Below, piece by piece: positions 1-5,792 of a stretch of 11,294 nucleotides of DNA. This DNA is from Bacillota bacterium (GTDB lineage Bacteria > Bacillota > Clostridia > Peptostreptococcales > Anaerovoracaceae), in assembly GCA_017386805.1 (NCBI GenBank), contig JAFOGM010000047.1, positions 1 to 11,294 of the forward strand, read 5' to 3'. Each line of letters begins with the position of its first letter. Position 1 is the stretch's first letter. The notes beneath the pieces were generated by a model. That model was given only the letters and a program-made list of their open reading frames with translations. It did no database searches and was not told where the DNA came from. The position numbers and the translations under genes are program-made.

Positions 1-91
1 AAGCATGGCTAAACCTCTCTTTCGGAAGCATTTTCCCAATATACTCTAAGGCAATTATACTACTGGATGGAAGTAAATTCAATTTCACACA

Positions 92-120
92 TTGTGTTTT
101 TCTGCAAAGAAGCGTATGAT
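92..120 (+). promoter_or_regulatory. Candidate sigma-A promoter of the SLH protein gene
   Basis: A -10 box TATGAT (115-120) lies 17 bp downstream of a weak -35 box TTGTGT (92-97). Transcription would start near 127, leaving a leader of about 25 nt that carries the strong ribosome binding site GGAGG (142-146), 6 nt before the ATG. The -10 is good and the -35 matches the consensus at only three of six positions. The bases GTATGATGAAA at 114-124 recur exactly at the promoter near 2334-2344. Bases 1-91 upstream show no gene or other signal that I can support. Confidence 0.5.
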
Positions 121-152
121 GAAACAAAGAAAACGACCTTTGGAGGTGTGTA

Positions 153-1484
153 ATGAAAAAATTATTAGCGTTGATTCTGGTATTGGCCATGTTGTTCAGC
201 TTAGCACCTATGGCCTTCGCTGCAGAGGATCCGGAAGCGAAGAAGGCAGCAGATTCTTTGAACAAGCTGGGCCTGTTTGCCGGGACCGGAACCAATCCGG
301 ACGGAACGCCGATCTATAATCTGGAAGGAATCCCCACCCGAAGCCAGGCAATCACCATGCTGGTGAAGCTTCTGGGGAAAGAAACGGAAGCTGTCAACGG
401 TACCTGGGAAATGCCATTTATTGATGTGGATGAATGGGCAAAGCCTTTCGTTGGATATGCTTACGCTAACGGCTTGACTGCCGGAAATTCTACAACGCAG
501 CCTACCTTCGGTGGGAACGACCCCGTGACTGCAAATCAGTATTTAACTTTCGTTTTAAAGGCATTGGGTTATGATGCAAATACAGACTTCAATTGGAGGA
601 ATCCTTGGGAACTGTCTGATAAGATTGGTCTTACCGATGGCCGTTACAATGCAGCTACTGACAAAAACTTCCTGCGAGGTGACATTGCCATCATCTCTGA
701 CGATGCGCTGGATAAGCCTGTAGTTGGTAAGAATATGGCTCTGATTACCATGATCCGTCAGAACCTGGCAGCTTCCGGAAAGGAAATGCCGGAGCCGGAA
801 GAACCGAAGGTCGAGGAACCTGCAGAAGAGCCGGTTCTGAAGGCCATTATTCCTGAAGGTGTAGCTACTTTAAAGATTCATGAAACTGGGGAAGAAGATA
901 TTCGTACGTTCCATGCCAAGAAGGGATCGACTTACACCATTTCTGTTTGGTATGATGGAGAACAAATGAAAGAGTTCGACATCGCTGAAAGTGATAATAA
1001 TAATATTGTAACCGTAAAGAAGAACTCCAATGGAACCTTTACTATGAAAACAGTAGGAACTGGTGAATCTTCACTTACTTTTAGATTTAAGTATGGTTCT
1101 TGGAACGACGTTCAGGAAGATGGAACCGTGATTGAGGTTCCTACTCGCTATTACACTAATATGCATTGGTATGGTTATACCGGCGATACCTACAAAGTTC
1201 CAGGAGTTGCTTTGAGACAGCGTGGAGACTACTTTGAAAACGGTGCCAGATTCGGAGACAATTTCGGAGAATATCACGTGTTTGACATCATGCATGATGG
1301 TGTTCAGGTGAAGGATTATACTGTGACTGGTTTGGATGGCTTGGAATATAAGATCCAGTCCGATGGTACCTTATTGGTATATCACAACCACAAGAAAGGA
1401 AATTATCCCTTCTCCATCACAAGTAAGGGCGTAACCAGTACCTTTACCTTGGTGGTATCAGGAATTCTTCCCAATCCCAAATAG
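153..1484 (+). CDS. Secreted S-layer homology (SLH) domain protein with a beta-rich C-terminal region
   Basis: A 443-residue exported protein probably held on the cell wall by SLH modules, which in this family bind secondary wall polymer or modified peptidoglycan. Residues 1-23 form a classic signal peptide: Lys-Lys, a Leu/Ala-rich core, and cleavage after Ala-Phe-Ala. Three SLH-like modules follow at about 27-80, 88-140 and 150-205. The second is the clearest, with FIDVDEWAKPFV at 89-100 and a GLTAG ending. A short acidic, proline-rich linker (about 211-228) leads to a C-terminal half with alternating hydrophobic residues. Its segment at about 279-312 (NNNIVTV, then GTFTMKTVGTGESSLTF) resembles a bacterial Ig-like (Big_2-type) strand pattern. 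The rest of the C-terminus is not recognised. The start is fixed by GGAGG 6 nt upstream and by the signal peptide. The gene is monocistronic, with its own promoter and terminator. The binding target or ligand is unknown. Confidence 0.85.
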   Translation: MKKLLALILVLAMLFSLAPMAFAAEDPEAKKAADSLNKLGLFAGTGTNPDGTPIYNLEGIPTRSQAITMLVKLLGKETEAVNGTWEMPFIDVDEWAKPFVGYAYANGLTAGNSTTQPTFGGNDPVTANQYLTFVLKALGYDANTDFNWRNPWELSDKIGLTDGRYNAATDKNFLRGDIAIISDDALDKPVVGKNMALITMIRQNLAASGKEMPEPEEPKVEEPAEEPVLKAIIPEGVATLKIHETGEEDIRTFHAKKGSTYTISVWYDGEQMKEFDIAESDNNNIVTVKKNSNGTFTMKTVGTGESSLTFRFKYGSWNDVQEDGTVIEVPTRYYTNMHWYGYTGDTYKVPGVALRQRGDYFENGARFGDNFGEYHVFDIMHDGVQVKDYTVTGLDGLEYKIQSDGTLLVYHNHKKGNYPFSITSKGVTSTFTLVVSGILPNPK

Positions 1485-1503
1485 TAGTTTCGCAGAGCAA
1501 AAT

Positions 1504-1545
1504 AAAAAGAGCTGATCAAAAAATTTTGATCGGCTCTTTTTGATT
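1504..1545. terminator. Bidirectional intrinsic terminator between convergent genes
   Basis: A long near-perfect inverted repeat has arms at 1504-1521 and 1524-1541, with one G-T wobble (1513/1532). An A-run precedes it and a T-run follows it. It lies about 20 nt after the SLH gene stop and about 10 nt after the stop of the minus-strand gene, so the A/T-flanked stem can terminate both convergent transcripts. Confidence 0.9.
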
Positions 1546-1553
1546 TGATTCAA

Positions 1554-2156
1554 TTATACAATCGTAAATTGGAATTTCAGATACCCATCGCTGGTAGATA
1601 CATACCGCAGCGTCAGGTGCTCCAGAACGCTGGCAGCCCGGCTCATGGAGCCGGTTGCATGCAGATAGTGGTCGATATCGATGGTCAGATACTGGCCGTC
1701 GGCAGCGATCCCTGGCATCTTGTTTCCGGCCATGGAACTGAGTTTCGCCAGATAGCCTTTCCCTCCGCCGAACATTTTCAGCATCATGGCCTGGGCGGGA
1801 TTGCCGGTGGAACGGATGTCTTCGCGGTACTGGAGACGAATCCGGTGACGGTCGGGGGTAAACGTGAATTCTTCCACGGAGAGCATCAGCATGGTGCGGA
1901 CGGGACCGGCCTGCTTGGCATTGATGTCGGCATCGAGGAAGAGCAGATTGTTGGAGAAATTCAGATGATAATTGGAGATCCAGGGAGAGGCAGCACCTAA
2001 TACCTGTGGTTTCAGGCGATCGTTGATCAGGGTTTCAGGGATGACGAGCAGACCATTTTCCAGATCTTCCGGACGGAAGTAGGAAAGCAGGTCCAGAATC
2101 GTTTCTTTGTTGCGCAGGGCATAGCCCAGCCAGTGTTTTATGCTTTTGTCGTTCAT
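1554..2156 (-). CDS. Hypothetical protein, 200 residues, family not recognised
   Basis: I do not recognise this protein. The start is set at the ATG whose first base is 2156, because AAAGGAG sits about 7 nt upstream of it. A longer frame beginning at 2198 has no ribosome binding site and would start at the edge of the predicted transcript. The protein has no signal peptide or membrane segment. Residues 1-50 look mixed helical (KHWLGYALRNKETILDLL). Residues about 60-115 alternate hydrophobic and polar residues like beta strands (NYHLNFSNNLLFLDADI, then RTMLMLSVEEFTF). A glycine-rich turn FGGGKG lies at 129-134, and another beta-like stretch ends the chain. Its promoter is divergent from the fru-type operon and it has its own terminator, so it appears to be a real, separately expressed gene. 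The overlapping plus-strand frame lacks start signals. Alternating strands around an amphipathic core could suit a small-ligand or lipid-binding fold, but that is only a guess. Confidence 0.75.
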   Translation of the reverse strand: MNDKSIKHWLGYALRNKETILDLLSYFRPEDLENGLLVIPETLINDRLKPQVLGAASPWISNYHLNFSNNLLFLDADINAKQAGPVRTMLMLSVEEFTFTPDRHRIRLQYREDIRSTGNPAQAMMLKMFGGGKGYLAKLSSMAGNKMPGIAADGQYLTIDIDHYLHATGSMSRAASVLEHLTLRYVSTSDGYLKFQFTIV

Positions 2157-2185
2157 TTTGTGAACTCCTTTCCAGTCGATCAGGC

Positions 2186-2203
2186 AATCATTTTTCAATG
2201 ATT
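2186..2203 (-). promoter_or_regulatory. Hairpin at the predicted 5' end of the minus-strand transcript
   Basis: AATCATT (2186-2192) and AATGATT (2197-2203) are perfect inverted 7-bp arms around a 4-base loop. Seen from the minus strand, the arm begins 7 nt after the -10 box, which is where transcription should start. It could be a 5'-end stabilising hairpin in the mRNA or an operator. It is AT-rich, so chance is possible. Confidence 0.35.
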
Positions 2204-2210
2204 TGTTATT

Positions 2211-2219
2211 ATTATAGCA
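2211..2219 (-). promoter_or_regulatory. Extended -10 promoter for the minus-strand hypothetical gene
   Basis: Read on the minus strand, the site is TGCTATAAT: a perfect -10 hexamer (2216 down to 2211) preceded by the TGn extension. No good -35 box lies at 16-18 bp, which is common for extended -10 promoters. The leader would be about 48 nt with a good ribosome binding site. The 11-mer TATGCTATAAT is shared exactly with the pyrH promoter. Confidence 0.6.
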
Positions 2220-2269
2220 TAGCTTCCGTTTGAAATCTGTGCATATTCAGGCGAAATTTATCATGTTTT

Positions 2270-2317
2270 TGATTGAATTATGAAATATTTGCACGAAATG
2301 ATTAAAGATGATTGAAA
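2270..2317. promoter_or_regulatory. Candidate operator: repeated TGATTRAA boxes before the DeoR-type gene
   Basis: TGATTGAA occurs at 2270-2277 and 2309-2316, and TGATTAAA at 2299-2306. The last two are exactly 10 bp apart, one helical turn, and the third box overlaps the -35 element of the downstream promoter. DeoR-family sugar regulators commonly control their own operons through short repeated sites, so autoregulation is a reasonable inference. The region is AT-rich, which weakens the case. Confidence 0.4.
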
Positions 2318-2340
2318 ATGCTCAAAATTAGTGGTATGAT
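2312..2340 (+). promoter_or_regulatory. Sigma-A promoter of the DeoR regulator/FruK operon
   Basis: TTGAAA (2312-2317), a 17-bp spacer and TATGAT (2335-2340) make a near-consensus housekeeping promoter. Transcription would start near 2347. That is at or next to the first ATG of the long reading frame, which argues for the downstream TTG start that has a ribosome binding site. Confidence 0.7.
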
Positions 2341-2372
2341 GAAAAAACATGAGAGAAAAGGAGGGATTTTAC

Positions 2373-3125
2373 TTGCTGGCAGAAGAAAGATTCTCAATGA
2401 TATTACAGTTGCTGAAGGAAAAAAGAACAGCAACCGTAGGAGAATGCTCGGAAATTACAGGGGCATCGGAGGCTACCGTACGCCGTGACTTAAACCTGCT
2501 TCACAAACAGGGAAAGTTGATCAAGGTTCACGGAGGCGCTACGATCCTTGACAATACATTCGTTATGGGTGAACGCGATGTGACCACCAAGTCCCAGATG
2601 AACGTGGAAGAAAAGAAGCGCATTGCCGCTTATGCTGCAGCGCAGATCGAGGAAGATGACTTTGTTTTCCTGGATGCAGGTACCACTACCATCTACATGG
2701 CGGATTACATCAACACTGCGAACGCTGTCTATGTTACAACAGGTATCGAACTGGCCAGACGTCTGATGGAAAAGGGTCTGAGAGTTTTCGTTGTGGGCGG
2801 ACAGCTGAAGGCAGGTACAGAAGCCATCATGGGAAGTCAGGCTGTGGATTCCATGAGCCGTTACAACTTCACCAAGGCCTTCCTGGGAATGAATGGTGTA
2901 TCGGTACGCGCTGGTTTCACCACACCGGACCCGGAAGAAGCTATGACCAAGGCGACTGCTATGGAACGCTCCTATATCACATATATTCTTGCAGACCATA
3001 CGAAATTCGGAAAAGTGTCTTCGGTGACCGTAGCGCCGTTATCCGCTGCAACCATTATCACCGATCAGCTGGCCGATGAAGTCTACCGTGAACATACCAC
3101 TGTTAAGGAGGTATCTGAGGGATGA
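2373..3125 (+). CDS. DeoR/GlpR-family sugar-operon transcriptional regulator (FruR-like)
   Basis: A 250-residue regulator of the usual DeoR size. The N-terminal winged helix-turn-helix is at about residues 5-58, with the recognition region TGASEATVRRDLNLL (about 29-43) and the wing sequence KVHGGA. The C-terminal DeoRC sugar-phosphate sensor contains DAGTTT (101-106), TTGIELARRL (122-131) and VVGGQL. These loops form the phosphosugar pocket in the family. I chose the TTG at 2373 because AAAAGGAGGG (2356-2365) ends 7 nt before it and because family members typically begin close to LAEER. An ATG at 2349 gives eight extra residues but has no ribosome binding site and falls at the predicted transcription start. 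The gene overlaps the kinase gene by four bases, so the two are translationally coupled. It probably represses its own operon and responds to a sugar phosphate such as fructose 1-phosphate. The ligand is inferred from the neighbour only. Confidence 0.88.
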   Translation: MLAEERFSMILQLLKEKRTATVGECSEITGASEATVRRDLNLLHKQGKLIKVHGGATILDNTFVMGERDVTTKSQMNVEEKKRIAAYAAAQIEEDDFVFLDAGTTTIYMADYINTANAVYVTTGIELARRLMEKGLRVFVVGGQLKAGTEAIMGSQAVDSMSRYNFTKAFLGMNGVSVRAGFTTPDPEEAMTKATAMERSYITYILADHTKFGKVSSVTVAPLSAATIITDQLADEVYREHTTVKEVSEG

Positions 3126-4042
3126 TTTATACCGTTACTTTCAACCCAGCCATCGACTATGTCGTTTATGTGAGCGAATTGAAGGTGGGTAAGACGAACC
3201 GGTCTCAGCATGAGGACGTGTTTCTGGGCGGAAAGGGTATCAACGTCTCAACGATGCTGAACAATCTGGGAGTGGAAAACAAAGCTCTTGGATTTGTAGC
3301 TGGTGAAACCGGGGAACTGGTGGAACAGGGCCTGAAGGAGCGGGGAATGGATACGGACTTTATTCGCCTTCCGGAAGGAGATACCAGAATCAATGTCAAG
3401 GTTCGCGGAAAGCTGGAGACCGAGGTCAATGGCAGCGGTCCTCACATTCCCGATGTGTACATCCAACAGCTGATGGAAAAGCTGGAACAAGTAAAGGACG
3501 AGGATGTGATCGTTCTGTCCGGAAGTGTTCCGCGTTCGGTTTCCAAGGATGTGTATGCCAACATCATGGAACAGATGAAGGGTCGTCCTGTAAAGATCGT
3601 GGTGGATGCTGCCGGGGATCTGATGAAGAATGTACTTCCTCACAGACCGTTTTTGATCAAACCCAACCGCGCAGAGCTGGAAGGTCTGGCAGGAAAGGTT
3701 CTGGGAAGAACCCGGGAAATCATGCGGTCAGCAAAGGACCTGCAGGCGCAGGGAGCCAGAAACGTTTTGGTATCTCTGGGCGGCGACGGAGCCTTGCTTC
3801 TGGATGAGACCGGAAAATTCCATCGCATCGGTGTTCCCAAAGGTGAGCTGAAAACTTCCGTAGGCTCCGGAGACTCCATGGTTGCCGGATTTTTGGCAGG
3901 CTACCAGAAGACCGGGGATTATGTGACAGCCCTTCGTACGGGAGCTGCCTGCGGCAGTGCTTCTGCATTTTCCACCGCACTGGCGACCCGGGAAGAAGTG
4001 GAAAGTCTGTATCATGAACTGGAACTGATGGAAGTAAAATAA
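3122..4042 (+). CDS. fruK: 1-phosphofructokinase (PfkB family)
   Basis: A 306-residue PfkB-family kinase predicted to phosphorylate fructose 1-phosphate to fructose 1,6-bisphosphate with ATP in the cytosol. The FruK/LacC-type N-terminus MIYTVTFNPAIDYVV is present. The substrate-binding GGKGINVS is at 36-43, SGSVP at 133-137 and KPNRAEL at 180-186. The C-terminal PfkB signature is at about 248-261 and carries the catalytic base Asp251 in GSGDS. The start ATG overlaps the regulator's stop (ATGA). Length and motifs are complete. Tagatose-6-phosphate kinase (LacC) and 6-phosphofructokinase 2 are close relatives and cannot be excluded from motifs alone. The pairing with a DeoR-type regulator favours FruK. 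The fructose PTS gene fruA that usually follows is missing here, so fructose uptake must be encoded elsewhere or the true substrate differs. Confidence 0.87.
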   Translation: MIYTVTFNPAIDYVVYVSELKVGKTNRSQHEDVFLGGKGINVSTMLNNLGVENKALGFVAGETGELVEQGLKERGMDTDFIRLPEGDTRINVKVRGKLETEVNGSGPHIPDVYIQQLMEKLEQVKDEDVIVLSGSVPRSVSKDVYANIMEQMKGRPVKIVVDAAGDLMKNVLPHRPFLIKPNRAELEGLAGKVLGRTREIMRSAKDLQAQGARNVLVSLGGDGALLLDETGKFHRIGVPKGELKTSVGSGDSMVAGFLAGYQKTGDYVTALRTGAACGSASAFSTALATREEVESLYHELELMEVK

Positions 4043-4062
4043 GAAATAGTTGAATTACCGTC

Positions 4063-4092
4063 TTAACAAACGTCGGTTGAATATGCTATAAT
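4063..4092 (+). promoter_or_regulatory. Promoter of the pyrH-frr unit
   Basis: TTAACA (4063-4068), an 18-bp spacer and a perfect TATAAT (4087-4092) preceded by the TGn extension (TATGCTATAAT). Expected start is near 4099, leaving a leader of about 90 nt before the pyrH ATG. The start would fall inside the hairpin described next. Confidence 0.7.
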
Positions 4093-4095
4093 GAG

Positions 4096-4121
4096 GGGAC
4101 ATGTAAACATGTCCCTTTATT
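4096..4121 (+). terminator. Terminator-like hairpin just after the fruK operon and at the pyrH transcription start
   Basis: GGGACATG (4096-4103) and CATGTCCC (4108-4115) are perfect 8-bp arms around TAAA, followed by TTTATT. It lies 53 nt after the fruK stop and is the only terminator candidate for that operon. The T-tract is moderate. The left arm starts 4 nt after the pyrH -10 box, so a transcript started locally would lack the first bases of the stem. A stabilising 5' hairpin or an operator is the alternative. Confidence 0.5.
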
Positions 4122-4190
4122 CAATTTGTTTAAAATAAGTTCCGTTATCGAAATAATGTATAAGACGTAAGAATGGAAGGTGTAAACCCA

Positions 4191-4895
4191 ATGGAACCGA
4201 AATACAAGCGCGTACTGCTGAAAATCAGTGGTGAAGCCCTGGCCGGAGAAAAGAAAGTCGGTCTGGACGATGATATGTTAAATCAGGTAGCTTCTCAGGT
4301 AAAGGGTCTGAGAGAAATCGGCGTGGAAGTCGCTGTCGTTGTCGGCGGCGGAAACTTCTGGAGAGGCCGTACCAGTAAGGCTATGGACCGTGCAACTGCG
4401 GACTACATGGGAATGCTGGCGACCGTGATCAACTCTCTGGCGCTGCAGTCTGCCTTTGAAAATATGGGTATCCCCACCCGTGTTCAGACAGCCATCGAAA
4501 TGAGAGAAGTGGCTGAACCCTACATCAGAAGAAGAGCAATGCATCACCTGGAAAAGGGCTACGTTGTGATCTTCGGTGCAGGTACCGGTAACCCGTTCTT
4601 CTCCACCGATACTACCGCTGCTCTGAGAGCTGCTGAAATCGAAGCTGACGTGATCCTGTTAGCGAAGAAGGTGGATGCGGTTTACGATTCCGACCCCAAT
4701 ATCAACCCCGATGCCAAGAAGTTCTCCAAGCTGACTCATATGGATCTGCTGGAAATGGGTCTGGGTGTCATGGACTCCACCGCAGCTTCTCTGTGCATGG
4801 ACAACCATATTCCGATCCACGTATTTGGTCTGGATGAACCGGAAAACGTGATCAAGGCCGCTTACGGCGAAGAAATCGGTACGATCATCGAATAG
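4191..4895 (+). CDS. pyrH: UMP kinase
   Basis: A 234-residue bacterial UMP kinase of the amino-acid-kinase fold. It makes UDP from UMP and ATP for RNA, DNA and nucleotide-sugar synthesis. In the family it is a hexamer inhibited by UTP. The phosphate-binding KISGE is at 11-15 and GGGNFWRGR at 52-60. The UMP-contacting GTGNPFFSTDT is at 131-141, the ATP-site segment KKVDAVYDSDP at 159-169 and MDSTAAS at 194-200. I chose the ATG at 4191 because GGAAGG (4175-4180) lies about 10 nt upstream and the protein then starts like its relatives, MEPKYKRVLLKISGEAL. The in-frame ATG at 4173 has no ribosome binding site and would put that site inside the gene. In many Bacillota the gene follows rpsB and tsf. 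Here it has its own promoter behind an unrelated sugar operon. Confidence 0.96.
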   Translation: MEPKYKRVLLKISGEALAGEKKVGLDDDMLNQVASQVKGLREIGVEVAVVVGGGNFWRGRTSKAMDRATADYMGMLATVINSLALQSAFENMGIPTRVQTAIEMREVAEPYIRRRAMHHLEKGYVVIFGAGTGNPFFSTDTTAALRAAEIEADVILLAKKVDAVYDSDPNINPDAKKFSKLTHMDLLEMGLGVMDSTAASLCMDNHIPIHVFGLDEPENVIKAAYGEEIGTIIE

Positions 4896-4911
4896 TGTCT
4901 TACATAAGACA
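4896..4911 (+). repeat. Short inverted repeat between pyrH and frr
   Basis: TGTCTTA (4896-4902) and TAAGACA (4905-4911) are perfect inverse arms. As RNA this makes a 6-bp stem with a 4-nt loop. It begins directly after the pyrH stop and has no T-run, so it is unlikely to terminate. It could mark the end of pyrH mRNA for processing, or be chance. Confidence 0.3.
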
Positions 4912-4958
4912 TCGAGCGATCTAGATAAATAATTATTGCAATTTTAGGAGGAAATTTT

Positions 4959-5510
4959 ATGAGCACTCAGGATACTTTAAAGGACAAAATTGGTAAGACA
5001 ATCTCTGTTCTGAAGACCGAACTGAATACTGTTAGAGCTGGCAGAGCGAACGCTGCACTGCTGGACCAGATCGTTGTTCCCTACTGGGGCGTTGACACTC
5101 CGCTGAGACAGCTGGCTAACATCTCTGTTCCGGATCCCAGAACTCTGATGATCGCACCCTTCGATCCCAAGTGCATTGCTGATATTGAAAAGGCGATCAA
5201 CGTATCCAACATCGGTATCCATCCCACCAACGATGGTAAGGTAGTTCGTCTGGTGATTCCTCAGGTAACTGAAGAAAGAAGAAAAGAACTGACCAAGGTC
5301 ATCAAGAAGATGGGTGAAGATGCGAAGGTTGCTGTTCGTAACGAAAGAAGAGACGCTAACGATCATCTGAAGAAGGCTGAAAAGGCTGGCGAACTGACAG
5401 AAGATGATCTGAAGGGCGAACTGGACGATGTTCAGAAGGTAACTGACAAGGCCATGAAGGAAATCGACGAAATCATTGCTCACAAAGAAAAGGAACTGAT
5501 GGAGATCTAA
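4959..5510 (+). CDS. frr: Ribosome recycling factor
   Basis: A 183-residue RRF, close to the usual 185. With EF-G it splits post-termination ribosomes into subunits. The N-terminal helix carries the conserved LNTVRAGRANAALLDQIVV (about 21-39). The beta-domain follows with YWGVDTPLRQLANISVPDPRT (about 43-62). The C-terminal helices contain the conserved TEERRKELTKVIKKMGEDAKVA-type stretch with the NERRDAND segment. The start has a perfect AGGAGG (4946-4951) 7 nt before the ATG. It follows pyrH by 63 nt with no convincing promoter between, so the two are probably co-transcribed, and it runs almost directly into the next small gene. Confidence 0.97.
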   Translation: MSTQDTLKDKIGKTISVLKTELNTVRAGRANAALLDQIVVPYWGVDTPLRQLANISVPDPRTLMIAPFDPKCIADIEKAINVSNIGIHPTNDGKVVRLVIPQVTEERRKELTKVIKKMGEDAKVAVRNERRDANDHLKKAEKAGELTEDDLKGELDDVQKVTDKAMKEIDEIIAHKEKELMEI

Positions 5511-5513
5511 TTC

Positions 5514-5732
5514 GTGGATATCAAGACAACAAAGGCGATGAATCTGTTGGGCTGGAAAGCGGAAGAGGCGGAAGCTCTGCTGCGTGAGCAGGGAATGAGT
5601 GTACGCATCGATATCACTACGCCCACAGTGAGAAAGCCGGTAGAAGGACCGCTGCGGGTCATTCGACAGGAAGTACAGGGAGATACCTGTGTCCTGACTG
5701 CCTGCAGAGTGACGGATTCTTACGATGAATAA
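5514..5732 (+). CDS. Small PASTA-like protein, 72 residues
   Basis: A short gene starting at GTG only 3 nt after the frr stop, with GGAG (5501-5504) 9 nt upstream inside the end of frr. The pattern KAEEAEALLREQGMSVRI (about 15-32) followed by strand-like VRKPVEGPLRVIRQEV and CVLTACRV resembles a single PASTA module: a helix of the A-x-x-L-L-x-x-x-G-hydrophobic type, then strands. There is no signal peptide or membrane segment, so unlike the PASTA repeats of penicillin-binding proteins or Ser/Thr kinases it would be cytosolic. Spacing, codon use and its place inside a core operon support a real gene. Its role is unknown. It may be co-expressed with frr and then cut off from uppS by the terminator that begins on its stop codon. 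Confidence 0.7.
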   Translation: MDIKTTKAMNLLGWKAEEAEALLREQGMSVRIDITTPTVRKPVEGPLRVIRQEVQGDTCVLTACRVTDSYDE

Positions 5733-5759
5733 GGTCGGGCTCTGCCCGACCTGTTTTGT
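5732..5759 (+). terminator. GC-rich terminator or attenuator between the small PASTA-like gene and uppS
   Basis: AGGTCGGGC (5732-5740) and GCCCGACCT (5744-5752) form a perfect 9-bp stem with loop TCT, followed by GTTTTGT. The stem begins on the last base of the preceding stop codon. I see no good promoter between it and uppS (5793), so it may be a partial terminator that lowers expression of the downstream envelope genes relative to pyrH and frr. Confidence 0.75.
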
Positions 5760-5792
5760 AATTTCAAAAATAATTCAGGGAGTATCGGATTT

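Noticed and set aside
92..319. A 75-codon plus-strand frame overlapping the start of the SLH gene
   Set aside because: It is out of frame with a clear signal peptide gene and has no ribosome binding site.
1545..2000. A 151-codon plus-strand frame opposite the minus-strand hypothetical gene
   Set aside because: It begins beside the terminator, has no ribosome binding site or promoter, and its composition looks like an antisense reading. The minus-strand frame has all the start signals.
2160..2372. A riboswitch or tRNA-like leader in the divergent intergenic region
   Set aside because: The leaders are too short (about 48 and 26 nt) and no conserved riboswitch, T-box or tRNA elements were seen.
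4093..4190. A PyrR-type attenuator or other pyrimidine-responsive leader before pyrH
   Set aside because: The leader has one hairpin at its very start and no antiterminator or PyrR-like anti-antiterminator sequence that I can recognise.
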